From JANNNF01 sp040385825 (lineage in GTDB: Bacteria; Pseudomonadota; Alphaproteobacteria; Rhodobacterales; Rhodobacteraceae), in NCBI GenBank assembly GCA_040385825.1, contig JAZKGQ010000002.1, positions 248,001 to 312,000 on the forward strand: a DNA stretch of 64,000 bases, written 5' to 3'. Under the pieces are notes generated by a model. It had not been told where the DNA came from, searched no databases, and saw nothing but the letters and a program-made list of their open reading frames with translations. Below are positions 33,792 through 42,558 of this stretch, in pieces. How positions within the stretch are numbered: position 1 is the stretch's first letter; each line of letters begins with the position of its first letter. Both the position numbers and the translations under genes were made by a program.

Positions 33792-36700
33792 ATGGCGGTC
33801 ATCAATGGCAACAACAACAACAACACCCTTCCCGGCACCGCCGAGACGGATGTTGTAACTGCGGCCGGCGGGGCGGATACCGTCACCGCAGGGGCAGGCC
33901 ATGACACGATTTTCGGCGGCACCGGGTCTGACAGCCTGAGCGGCGAGGCCGACAACGACAGCATTCTGGGCGAGGGGGGCACGGACCGGCTGTTTGGCGG
34001 CACCGGCAACGACACGCTGGACGGCGGCACCGAGGCCGACAGTCTGTTCGGCGGCGACGGCAATGATGTTCTGATCGGCGGCGCGGGCGCAGATGCGCTG
34101 GACGGCGGGGCCGGGATCGATACGGCCAGCTATGCCACCTCGGCCACCGGGGTCACGGTCAACCTTGCCACCGGGGCGGCCTCGGGCGGCGAGGCGGCGG
34201 GCGACACCTTTACCAGCATCGAGAACGTGACGGGTTCCACCGGCAACGACAACCTGACCGGCAGCACGGGCGACAACGTGCTGATGGGGCTTGCGGGCAA
34301 TGACACCCTGAACGGCGGCGACGGCAATGACACGCTGGAAGGCGGCGTGGGCAGCGACAGCCTGATCGGCGGCAATGGCACCGATACGCTGTCTTATGCC
34401 AACTCGGCGTCGGGCGTGACGGTCAACCTTGCGACCAACGCGGTATCGGGTGGCGATGCCGCGGGCGATACGGTCAGCGGGTTTGAAAACGCCGAAGGGT
34501 CGCGCAACGCCGACAGCCTGACCGGCAGCACCGGCAACAACGTGCTGTCGGGGCGTGATGGCAATGATACGCTCGACGGCGGCGCCGGCAATGACACGCT
34601 GGACGGCGGGGCCGACAATGACCAGCTGTTCGGCGGCACCGGGGCCGACAGCCTGTCGGGCGGTCTTGGGTCTGACACGCTGGCGGGCGGCGACGGGGCC
34701 GACACGCTGGAGGGCGGCACCGGGTCTGACAGCCTGTCGGGCGATCTGGGCAATGACAGCATCGCAGGCGGCATGGGCAATGACACCATCGCAGGCGGCG
34801 ACGGCGACGATTCCATCACCGCAGGCCCTGCGGCCCCCAGCACGACGGCGCTGGATTTCAACTGGTCCGCCGGGCGGGCCGATGAAGAAAACATCGCGGG
34901 TGGCGTGACACAGGACACCGGCGGCATCAACGTGGCCGTCACCTTCACCAATGACGGTCAGGCAAACCAGTTCACCGTCGAGAGCGGCGACTACGCCTAT
35001 GTGGCCCCCGGCGAGACATTCAACCCCACCTCGAACGCGGTTCTGGGCGGCACCGGGGCAGGCGACACGTCGACCACGCGAGTCGATTTCTCGGCGGTGG
35101 CCGGGTCCGGCATGGAAAACGCCGTCAGCAACGTGCAGTTTCGCCTGAACGACGTTGACGCAAACGCCGGCAACTGGACCGACGTGATCACCATTCGCGC
35201 CTATGATGCCAATGGCAATCTGGTGCCGGTGACCTTTACCTTTGCAGGCAATGACACGGCCTCGGGCAGCACCATCACCGCCGGGGCGACGGCAGACAAC
35301 ACCTATGACGCGGCGGGGTCGGTGCTGGTCACGATACCGGGGCCGATCACCCGGTTCGAGATCGACTACAACAACCTGGGCACTTCGGGGCAGGTGATCT
35401 ATGTCAGCGACATTCACTTTGACGCGGCCTCGCGCGATGATGATGTGGTCGATGGCGGCACCGGCGCCGACACCATCAGCGGCGGTTATGGCAATGACAG
35501 CCTCAGCGGCGGCACCGGCAATGACAACCTGTCGGGCGACGATGGCAATGACACGCTGGTCGGCGGTGACAACGACGATATTCTGACCGGCGGCGCGGGC
35601 AATGACAGCCTTGATGCGGGGGCGGGCAACGACCAGTCCTTTGGCGGCATCGGCGACGATACGATTGTCTTCGGTCTGGGCAATGACACCGTGTTCGGTG
35701 GCACCGGCAATGACGTGATCGACGACATCAACGGGTCGAACGTGCTTGGCGACAACGTGCTGCATGGCGACGAGGGCAATGATACCCTCTGGGCCGGGGC
35801 GGGCAATGACGCGCTGTTCGGCGGCGCGGATCAGGACCAGCTTTTCGGCGAAGACGGCAATGACACCCTGTCGGGCGACGCGGGCAATGATGTGCTGGAC
35901 GGCGGCAACGGCGAGGACAGCCTGTCGGGCGGCACCGGCAACGATGCGCTGTTCGGGGGCGCGGGGGCAGATACCCTGCTGGGCGGCGACGGATTGGATG
36001 CGCTGACGGGCGGCGACGGCAATGACAGCCTGTCGGGCGAGGCGGGCAACGACACCTTGCTGGGCGGCACCGGTGACGACACCCTGTCGGGCGGGGCCGA
36101 CAATGACCAGCTTTCGGGCGAGGATGGCAACGACAGTCTTTCGGGCGGCGACGGGGCCGACACGCTGACCGGCGGGGCCGGCAATGACAGCTTGGCAGGC
36201 GACGCGGGCAATGACACGCTGGATGGCGGGCTTGGCAACGATACGCTGTCGGGCGGGCTTGGCACTGACAGCCTGACCGGCGGTGATGGAGCCGACAGCC
36301 TGCTTGGCGGCGACGGCAACGACAGCCTGTCGGGCGATGCGGGCAACGATGTGTTGTCGGGGGGGCTTGGCGACGACAGCCTGTCGGGTGGCACCGAGGA
36401 TGACACCCTGCGCGGCGATGAGGGCAATGACAGCCTGTCGGGCGATGCGGGCAACGACCTGCTGGAAGGCGGCACCGGCACCGACAGCCTGTTCGGCGGC
36501 ACCGGGTCGGATGCGCTGTTTGGCGGCGATGGCACTGACAGCCTGTCTGGCGGCGACGGCAATGATGCGCTGTCGGGCGATGCGGGCAACGACACTCTGC
36601 TGGGCAGTCTGGGCGATGACACGCTGTCGGGGGGCGCCGACGACGATTCCCTGCGCGGCGAGGAGGGCAACGACAGCCTGTCGGGCGATGCGGGCAATGA

Positions 36701-38459
36701 CACGCTGGACGGCGGCATCGGCAACGATGCGCTATATGGCGGGCTTGGCAACGACAGCCTGCTTGGCGGCGATGGCAGCGACAGCCTGTTCGGCGGTGAC
36801 GGGGCCGATACCCTGTCGGGCGGGCTGGGCAATGATGCGCTGTCGGGGGACGCGGGCAATGACACGGTCGAGGGCGGTCTGGGCGACGACAGCCTGTCGG
36901 GCGGGACCGAGGACGATTCCCTGCGCGGCGACGAGGGCAACGACACGCTGTCGGGCGATGCGGGCAACGATGCGCTGGACGGCGGCATCGGCAACGACGC
37001 GCTGTATGGGGGCAGCGGCACCGACAACCTGATCGGCGGCGCGGGCGACGACAGCCTGTTTGGCGGCGACGGCAATGATGGCCTGTCGGGCGATGTGGGA
37101 AACGATACTCTGTCCGGGGGCCTGGGCGACGACACGCTTGGCGGCGGTGACAATGACGATGTGCTGAACGGCGATGACGGCAACGACCGGCTGGCGGGCG
37201 ATGCGGGCAATGACGCACTGTCGGGCGGCGCGGGCGACGACAGCCTGTTTGGCGGCACCGGCAACGATACCCTGTCGGGCGGCGACGGTGTGGACAGCCT
37301 TGCCGGGGGCGACGGGGCCGACAGCCTGTCGGGCGATGCGGGCAATGACCTTCTGTCGGGCGAGGCCGGCAATGACACCCTGCGCGGGGGCTTGGGCGAC
37401 GACACCCTGTCGGGCGGCGCGGACGATGATCTGTTGGCGGGCGACGGCGGCAATGACAGCCTGACCGGCGATGCGGGCAATGACACGCTGGATGGCGGCA
37501 CCGGCAACGACGTGCTGTCGGGCGGGACGGGGAATGACAGTCTTCTGGGCGGCGATGGCAACGACAGTCTCTCTGGGGGCGACGGTGATGACAGCCTGTC
37601 TGGTGGGGCGGGCAACGACAGCATCGATGGCGGGGCCGGCGCGGATGTCATCGACACTGGTGCAGATGAGGACACTATCGTCGGCGGCATCGGCGATGTG
37701 GTGGATGGTGGCGATCAGGGCGCCGATTTTGACGTGCTGGATCTGTCGGCCTGGGGCAAGGATCAGGTCCGCATCATCCGCGACGTGAACGACCGCGAAA
37801 ACGGCACGGTCGAGTTCTATGACAATTTCGGGGCCTTGCTGGGCACGATGTCGTTCACCGACATTGAAACCATCATTCCCTGCTTTACCCCCGGCACCCG
37901 GATCGTGACCGACCGGGGCGAAGTGGCGGTCGAGGATCTGCAGGCAGGCGACCGGGTGCTGACCCGCGACAACGGTTATCAGATGCTGCGGTGGGTCGGG
38001 CGGCGCGATCTGTCGCTGGCCGATCTGGTGGTGAACGAGGCCCTGCGCCCGGTGCGGATTGCCGCCGGGGCCATGGGCGGCGACGGGCCGTCGCGCGACA
38101 TGCTGGTGTCGCCGCAGCACCGGATGCTGCAGGTCGGCCCGCGCGCCGAGATGCTGTTCGGCGAGGCCGAAGTGCTGGTCGCCGCCGTGCATCTGCTGGG
38201 GCAGGCGGGCGTGACGCGGGTGTTGCCGCAGGGGGTCAGCTATATTCACCTGCTGTTCGACCAGCACGAGATCGTGCAATCGGACGGGCTGTGGTCGGAA
38301 AGTTTCCAGCCTGCAAGCCGGATGCTGACTGCGTTGGACGCCGCCGCCAAGGCCGAGGTGCTGGCGCTGTTCCCCGAACTCGATGCGCAGGGCAGCGCCT
38401 TTGACGCGGCCCGCCTGACGCTGAAGGCGCATGAGGCGCGGGTGCTACTCGCCGCGTGA
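33792..38459 (+). CDS. Large RTX calcium-binding protein with C-terminal Hint domain
   Basis: A 1555-residue protein starting MAVINGNNNNNTLPGTAETD, with no signal peptide. Residues 15-345 and 550-1290 are RTX nonapeptide arrays (GGxGNDxLxG), two of them interrupted by DTLSYA...GVTVNL modules common in this class. Residues about 347-548 are an unlike insert (ALDFNWSAGRADEENIAGGV, VQFRLNDVDANAGNWTDVIT) predicted to be a beta-sandwich. A Hint domain begins at PCFTPGTRIVTDRGEVAVED with Cys1364 as predicted nucleophile, followed by DMLVSPQHRML and SYIHLLFDQHEIV. Such proteins bind calcium and are exported by type I systems; none is encoded here. The 3' end overlaps the MobA-like gene by 15 bases. 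Confidence 0.87.
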   Translation: MAVINGNNNNNTLPGTAETDVVTAAGGADTVTAGAGHDTIFGGTGSDSLSGEADNDSILGEGGTDRLFGGTGNDTLDGGTEADSLFGGDGNDVLIGGAGADALDGGAGIDTASYATSATGVTVNLATGAASGGEAAGDTFTSIENVTGSTGNDNLTGSTGDNVLMGLAGNDTLNGGDGNDTLEGGVGSDSLIGGNGTDTLSYANSASGVTVNLATNAVSGGDAAGDTVSGFENAEGSRNADSLTGSTGNNVLSGRDGNDTLDGGAGNDTLDGGADNDQLFGGTGADSLSGGLGSDTLAGGDGADTLEGGTGSDSLSGDLGNDSIAGGMGNDTIAGGDGDDSITAGPAAPSTTALDFNWSAGRADEENIAGGVTQDTGGINVAVTFTNDGQANQFTVESGDYAYVAPGETFNPTSNAVLGGTGAGDTSTTRVDFSAVAGSGMENAVSNVQFRLNDVDANAGNWTDVITIRAYDANGNLVPVTFTFAGNDTASGSTITAGATADNTYDAAGSVLVTIPGPITRFEIDYNNLGTSGQVIYVSDIHFDAASRDDDVVDGGTGADTISGGYGNDSLSGGTGNDNLSGDDGNDTLVGGDNDDILTGGAGNDSLDAGAGNDQSFGGIGDDTIVFGLGNDTVFGGTGNDVIDDINGSNVLGDNVLHGDEGNDTLWAGAGNDALFGGADQDQLFGEDGNDTLSGDAGNDVLDGGNGEDSLSGGTGNDALFGGAGADTLLGGDGLDALTGGDGNDSLSGEAGNDTLLGGTGDDTLSGGADNDQLSGEDGNDSLSGGDGADTLTGGAGNDSLAGDAGNDTLDGGLGNDTLSGGLGTDSLTGGDGADSLLGGDGNDSLSGDAGNDVLSGGLGDDSLSGGTEDDTLRGDEGNDSLSGDAGNDLLEGGTGTDSLFGGTGSDALFGGDGTDSLSGGDGNDALSGDAGNDTLLGSLGDDTLSGGADDDSLRGEEGNDSLSGDAGNDTLDGGIGNDALYGGLGNDSLLGGDGSDSLFGGDGADTLSGGLGNDALSGDAGNDTVEGGLGDDSLSGGTEDDSLRGDEGNDTLSGDAGNDALDGGIGNDALYGGSGTDNLIGGAGDDSLFGGDGNDGLSGDVGNDTLSGGLGDDTLGGGDNDDVLNGDDGNDRLAGDAGNDALSGGAGDDSLFGGTGNDTLSGGDGVDSLAGGDGADSLSGDAGNDLLSGEAGNDTLRGGLGDDTLSGGADDDLLAGDGGNDSLTGDAGNDTLDGGTGNDVLSGGTGNDSLLGGDGNDSLSGGDGDDSLSGGAGNDSIDGGAGADVIDTGADEDTIVGGIGDVVDGGDQGADFDVLDLSAWGKDQVRIIRDVNDRENGTVEFYDNFGALLGTMSFTDIETIIPCFTPGTRIVTDRGEVAVEDLQAGDRVLTRDNGYQMLRWVGRRDLSLADLVVNEALRPVRIAAGAMGGDGPSRDMLVSPQHRMLQVGPRAEMLFGEAEVLVAAVHLLGQAGVTRVLPQGVSYIHLLFDQHEIVQSDGLWSESFQPASRMLTALDAAAKAEVLALFPELDAQGSAFDAARLTLKAHEARVLLAA
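35450..37660 (+). repeat. Tandem DNA repeats encoding RTX nonapeptides
   Basis: About 2.2 kb of imperfect 27-base units encode glycine/aspartate-rich nonapeptides. Frequent strings are GGCAATGAC, CTGTCGGGC and GGCGACG. The low complexity creates long false reading frames on the opposite strand and would be prone to recombination and assembly collapse. Confidence 0.85.
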
Positions 38460-39038
38460 CGCGCGCCAGGCGGCCCAGGCTTCCGGCGTGTCCAGATCGG
38501 TGGTGGCATGGGCGTGGGGCAGCGCGATCAGCCGGGTGCGGTCGCGGTGGCGCTGCAACACCGCCCGCGCGCCCGCATCGCCGGTCAGGGTGGCAAGGTC
38601 GGGCTTCGCCCAATGCGGAAAGCCCACGGGGTGACCGGGGGTGCCATCCTGTGCGGTGGCGCGCAGGATCAGGTCAGGCGTGCGGCACCAGTCTTGCAGG
38701 AAATGCGCCAGGTCGGCGGCACTCAGGTCGGGCAGGTCGGCCAGCAGCAGCAGCAGGGGCGCATCGGGGTGCAGGGCGGCCAGCCCGGCGGTCAGGCTGG
38801 CGGCCATGCCATCGCCGGGGTTCGGCACCACGACGCGGCGCACCGCCCGCCCGTGCAGCGCGGCATCCCGCGCCGGCCGGTCGGGTGGCAGGGCAACCGT
38901 CACCGCACATCCGCTGGCAAGGGCGGCATCGGTGATGCGCGCCAGTTGCGGCTGCCCATTGACGATTTCCAGCAGCTTGTCGCCCCCCCGCATGCGGGAC
39001 GAGGCACCAGCGGCGAGGATCAGGATTTCAGGCTGCAT
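38445..39038 (-). CDS. MobA/MocA-like nucleotidyltransferase
   Basis: A 197-residue protein starting MQPEILILAAGASSRMRGGD, the nucleotide-binding signature of NTP transferases that act on molybdopterin (MobA, MocA). LLLLLADLPDLSAADLA carries the metal-binding aspartates and PGHPVGFPHWAKPDL is the family's GxP loop. The CTP:molybdopterin cytidylyltransferase MocA is the closest fit, but no xanthine dehydrogenase or other molybdenum genes are adjacent, so the substrate is left open. It converges on RTX gene 2 and overlaps it slightly. Confidence 0.82.
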   Translation of the reverse strand: MQPEILILAAGASSRMRGGDKLLEIVNGQPQLARITDAALASGCAVTVALPPDRPARDAALHGRAVRRVVVPNPGDGMAASLTAGLAALHPDAPLLLLLADLPDLSAADLAHFLQDWCRTPDLILRATAQDGTPGHPVGFPHWAKPDLATLTGDAGARAVLQRHRDRTRLIALPHAHATTDLDTPEAWAAWRASRGE

Positions 39039-39060
39039 CCCTGGGTGCTAGCAAGGAAAA

Positions 39061-39130
39061 GGGGGGCTGTCTGCCCCCCTCGTCGCTTCGCTCCTCACCC
39101 CCCGAGGATATTTCTGAACAGATGATGAGG
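39061..39130 (+). repeat. Composite hairpin/GATATTT repeat
   Basis: GGGGGGC-TGTCT-GCCCCCC is followed, after 18 bases, by CCCCCCGAGGATATTTCTG and AACAGATGATGAGG. The same two-part layout recurs at 49102 and 61585. Confidence 0.7.
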
Positions 39131-39131
39131 G

Positions 39132-41549
39132 TCAGCCGCGCATCCGTGACCCATCGGCATCGAACAGCGGGGCAAGATGGACGCGGGCGGGGCGGCGCTG
39201 GCCGAGGATCTCGATTTCGACCGCCAGCCCGTCCTGCACGCGGTCAGCGGGCAGGAAGCCCTGCGCGACAGACGTGGCCGTGAAGTGCGAATAGCCCCCC
39301 GAGGTGCAGAAGCCCACCACGGCACCGTCCAGCCATATCGGCTCCCAGGCCACCACATCGGCGTCATCGGCATCGACGATGAAGGACACCAGCTTGCGCT
39401 TTGGCCCGGTGGCCTTTTCCGCCATGGCGGCGGCGCGGCCGATCCAGTCGCTGGGTTTGTTCCAGCGGATGAAGCGGTCCAGCCCGGTTTCAAGCGGGGT
39501 GTAATCGGGGCTGAACTCGCGGCCCCAGGACCCGAACCATTTGTCCAGCCGCAGGCTCATCATCGCGCGCATGCCGAAGGGGCGCAGGCCGAGGTCGTTG
39601 CCTGCCGCCGACAGGGTATCCCACAACTGGCGCACCGACATGTGGTCGCAGTAGATTTCATAGCCAAGATCAGCGGTATAGCTGACGCGCTGCACGATGC
39701 AGTTGGCCATGCCGATGGTCATGCGTTTGACATCCATGAACTTGAATGCCTCAGCCGACACATCGCTGCGCGTCACGCGGGACAGCAACTCGCGGGCGTT
39801 CGGCCCGGCGATCTGGAACCCTGACCGCGCGTCCGAGATGTTTTCGACCGACACGCCGGGTTCCATGTTCTGGTCAAACCAGCGGCCATGCCAGCCTTGC
39901 GCGCCGTAGCTGGCGGTGACCTGAAACTCGGTTTCAGACAGGCAGGACACGGTGAAATCGCCGATGATCTTGCCCGAATGCGCCAGCATCGGCGTCAGCG
40001 ACAACCGCCCCGGTTTGGGGATCAGCCCGGCCATGATCCGGTCCAGCCAGGCGCGGGCATTCGGGCCGGTGACGCGGTATTTGCCGAAGTTCTGCACCTC
40101 GTTGATGCCGACGCCTTGCCGTACCGCCATCACCTCTTGCCGGGTGGCTTCCCAGGCGTTTGATCGTTTGAAGGTCGGCTCCTCATAGCGCGCCTCGCCG
40201 GGCAGGGCGTGGTAGTTAACCACCTCCAGCCCGTATTGCGCGCCCCAGACGGCGTTCATCTTGTCGAACACTTCGTACATGGGCGTCGTGCGGAAGGGGC
40301 GGGCGGCGGGGCGTTCCTCGTTCGGATAGCTGACCGAGAACCGCATCTGGTAGTTTTCGATCACCTTGGGCACGGTATAGCCCGGCGTCGTCCAGGTGCC
40401 GAAGCGCGACACGTCAAAGCCGCGCGGGTCGCGTTCGACCTCGCCCTCGATCATCCATTGCGCCAGGGCCAGACCCATGCCGCCGCCCTGAGAGAACCCG
40501 GCCATGACGGCGCAGGCCGACCAGTAGTTGCGCAGACCCTGCACCGGGCCGATCAGCGGGTTGCCGTCGGGGGCAAAGGTGAACGGGCCGTGGATCACCC
40601 GCTTGACCCCCGCGCGTTCCAGCGCGGGGAAGCGTTTGTAGGCGAATTCGACGGAATCCGCGATCTTGTCGAACTGTTCTTGGAACAGTTCCTGACCAAA
40701 GCTCCACGGTGTGCCGTCCAGCGACCAGCCTTCGCAGGGCTTTTCATAAAACCCGATGCAGAAGCCCCGGCCTTCCTGCCGCAGGTAAGACTCGCCGCCG
40801 GGGTCCATCACATGCGGAAACTCGCGCCCGCCACGGGCGATGATCTCGGGGATGTCGTCGGTCACCAGATACTGATGCGCCATCGGCAGCAGCGGCAGGT
40901 AGACCCCCGCCATGGCCCCCACTTCGCGCGCCCACAAGCCACCGGCGTTCACCAGATGCTGGCAATGGATGGTGCCCTTTTCGGTCACCACTTCCCAACC
41001 CTCGGCGGTCGGGTTGGTTTCCAGCACCCGGTTGTGCAGCACGATCTCGGCGCCGCCCATCTTGGCGGCCTTGGCATAGGCGTGAGTGGTGCCGTAGGGG
41101 TCCAGATGCCCGTCCAGCGGGTCATAGAGCGCGCCGATGATGCCCTTGGTGTTGACCATGCCATCGGTCATCGCCTCGACCTCGGCGGGCGACAGGATCT
41201 CGGTGTCCAGCCCCATGTAGCGGTGCTTGGCGCGTTCGGCCTTGAGCATGTCGAACCGTTCGGCATTGTCGGCCAGCGTGATGCCGCCGACATGGTGCAG
41301 CCCGCAGGACATGCCGGTGATGGCCTCCAGTTCCTTGTAGAGCCGGATGGTATAGCCTTGCAGCGCCGCCATGTTGGTGTCGCCGTTCAGCGTGTGAAAG
41401 CCGCCCGCCGCGTGCCAGGTCGAGCCGCTTGTCAGTTCCGACCGTTCAATCAGCATCACATCCGACCAGCCCAGCTTGGTCAGATGGTACAGCACCGAAC
41501 AGCCAACGACGCCGCCGCCGATCACGACCACGCGGGTATGGGTTTTCAT
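39132..41549 (-). CDS. Dimethylglycine/sarcosine dehydrogenase-like flavoprotein (GcvT family)
   Basis: An 805-residue protein with an N-terminal FAD-binding amine-oxidase domain (VVVIGGGVVGCSVLYHLTKL) and HAAGGFHTLNGDTNMAALQG, a linker domain, and a C-terminal aminomethyltransferase (GcvT) half with GPNARAWLDRIMAG, DFTVSCLSETEFQVTASYG and YCDHMSVRQLWDTLSAAG. This is the layout of dimethylglycine and sarcosine dehydrogenases, which pass a one-carbon unit to tetrahydrofolate. ATG 41549 (MKTHTRVVVIGG) is the family start. The substrate cannot be fixed by sequence; a GlxA-type regulator, some of which control betaine catabolism, lies 8 kb away. Confidence 0.88.
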   Translation of the reverse strand: MKTHTRVVVIGGGVVGCSVLYHLTKLGWSDVMLIERSELTSGSTWHAAGGFHTLNGDTNMAALQGYTIRLYKELEAITGMSCGLHHVGGITLADNAERFDMLKAERAKHRYMGLDTEILSPAEVEAMTDGMVNTKGIIGALYDPLDGHLDPYGTTHAYAKAAKMGGAEIVLHNRVLETNPTAEGWEVVTEKGTIHCQHLVNAGGLWAREVGAMAGVYLPLLPMAHQYLVTDDIPEIIARGGREFPHVMDPGGESYLRQEGRGFCIGFYEKPCEGWSLDGTPWSFGQELFQEQFDKIADSVEFAYKRFPALERAGVKRVIHGPFTFAPDGNPLIGPVQGLRNYWSACAVMAGFSQGGGMGLALAQWMIEGEVERDPRGFDVSRFGTWTTPGYTVPKVIENYQMRFSVSYPNEERPAARPFRTTPMYEVFDKMNAVWGAQYGLEVVNYHALPGEARYEEPTFKRSNAWEATRQEVMAVRQGVGINEVQNFGKYRVTGPNARAWLDRIMAGLIPKPGRLSLTPMLAHSGKIIGDFTVSCLSETEFQVTASYGAQGWHGRWFDQNMEPGVSVENISDARSGFQIAGPNARELLSRVTRSDVSAEAFKFMDVKRMTIGMANCIVQRVSYTADLGYEIYCDHMSVRQLWDTLSAAGNDLGLRPFGMRAMMSLRLDKWFGSWGREFSPDYTPLETGLDRFIRWNKPSDWIGRAAAMAEKATGPKRKLVSFIVDADDADVVAWEPIWLDGAVVGFCTSGGYSHFTATSVAQGFLPADRVQDGLAVEIEILGQRRPARVHLAPLFDADGSRMRG

Positions 41550-41655
41550 GGGGTCTGCCTCCAGTTTCAAGCTTTTCAGCACAATGGTCGGGCATTTTGG
41601 CGCGGTCATACGCTTTCGCGACATTTTGTGTCGCGGATGGCATCACGCCTTGCCG

Positions 41656-42558
41656 TCAGCGACGGCTGGAAAGCAGCCTTTGGCAACTGGCGATGATCTT
41701 GTGCCGCACCGGGCCGATGAAACCATCGCTCCAATAGCCGATGCGGCCGTTTTCGGCATGGATCACGCTGCCCTCGGGCAGGGCAAACAACTGTTCGGGT
41801 TTGACGTTCAGCCCGTTCAGGGTGACGGCCACCAGACCCGCCCGGCGCGCCTGACGCCCCGGCAGGGCGCGGCGCAGCCACAGGATGATCCTTGCGCGTG
41901 CCAGGAATTCGCGCCGGAACGACACCGCAAGGGTCTTGGGGATGCCGCCGATCCGCCCGCGGGCGATCCACGAGATGAACACATCGTCGATGTTCATGTG
42001 CCGCGTGTCGATATCGACGCCGCTGGCATGCAGCCTCTGGAACGACTCCGAGATGTTCTGGCGCGCATCGGCGTGGAACGCCACAAGCGACGAATTGCCG
42101 ACCGGAAACTTGCGCCCGCCGCGCAGCGCATCGGCCAGCCTGCGCCAGCGACCAAAGCCAAGCCCGGCCGGCGGCATCATCAGGCAATCCTCGGTTCCTG
42201 TCACCAGCGCGGCGATCCGGCCAAGATCGCCTGTCACCACGGTATCAAGGTCGACGTAAAGGCAGCGCAGGCCCCTTGGCAGCAGATCGCGGGAAAACAT
42301 CGCCAGCTTGGCGCGATACGCGCCTGCAAAGAAGTCGGGGCGGTGAAAATAGGCCGGAAACAGGGTCTGGTGGATGTCGCCATCGATGCCGTCGCGCAGA
42401 TGATCGGTGAACAGCACGATCCGGGCCAGACCCGGCGATTCGGCGCGGGCCTGGCGTGCCAGTTCGTTCACATGGGCGGCGCCGTATTTGCTGCCCCAGA
42501 TCGCCAGAACCATGCACCAGGGCAGGGGCGCGCCCGGACTGTGCTGCATGTGGGTCAT
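41656..42558 (-). CDS. Glycosyltransferase-like protein coupled to livM
   Basis: A 300-residue protein. CLYVDLDTVVTGDLGRIAAL is a DxD motif as in retaining GT-A glycosyltransferases (family 8-like), preceded by AYRAKLAMFSRDLLPRGLR and followed by FPVGNSSLVAFHADARQ and HMNIDDVFISWIARGR. No membrane segment is seen. Its ATG overlaps the livM stop by four bases, so it is translated with the ABC transporter operon. The reason for a sugar transferase in that place is unclear; it may be a chance gene join or an unnoticed part of the system. Confidence 0.72.
   Translation of the reverse strand: MTHMQHSPGAPLPWCMVLAIWGSKYGAAHVNELARQARAESPGLARIVLFTDHLRDGIDGDIHQTLFPAYFHRPDFFAGAYRAKLAMFSRDLLPRGLRCLYVDLDTVVTGDLGRIAALVTGTEDCLMMPPAGLGFGRWRRLADALRGGRKFPVGNSSLVAFHADARQNISESFQRLHASGVDIDTRHMNIDDVFISWIARGRIGGIPKTLAVSFRREFLARARIILWLRRALPGRQARRAGLVAVTLNGLNVKPEQLFALPEGSVIHAENGRIGYWSDGFIGPVRHKIIASCQRLLSSRR

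Noticed and set aside
35450..37660. Regular repeats suggesting a CRISPR array
   Set aside because: Repeats are in frame, imperfect, contiguous and encode GGxGxDxLx nonapeptides; there are no unique spacers and no cas genes.
33639..37690. Several long minus-strand frames across RTX gene 2 (for example 708 and 619 codons)
   Set aside because: They come from the repetitive, GC-rich nonapeptide DNA. Their proteins are repeats such as SLPSPPDRLS with no plausible domain.
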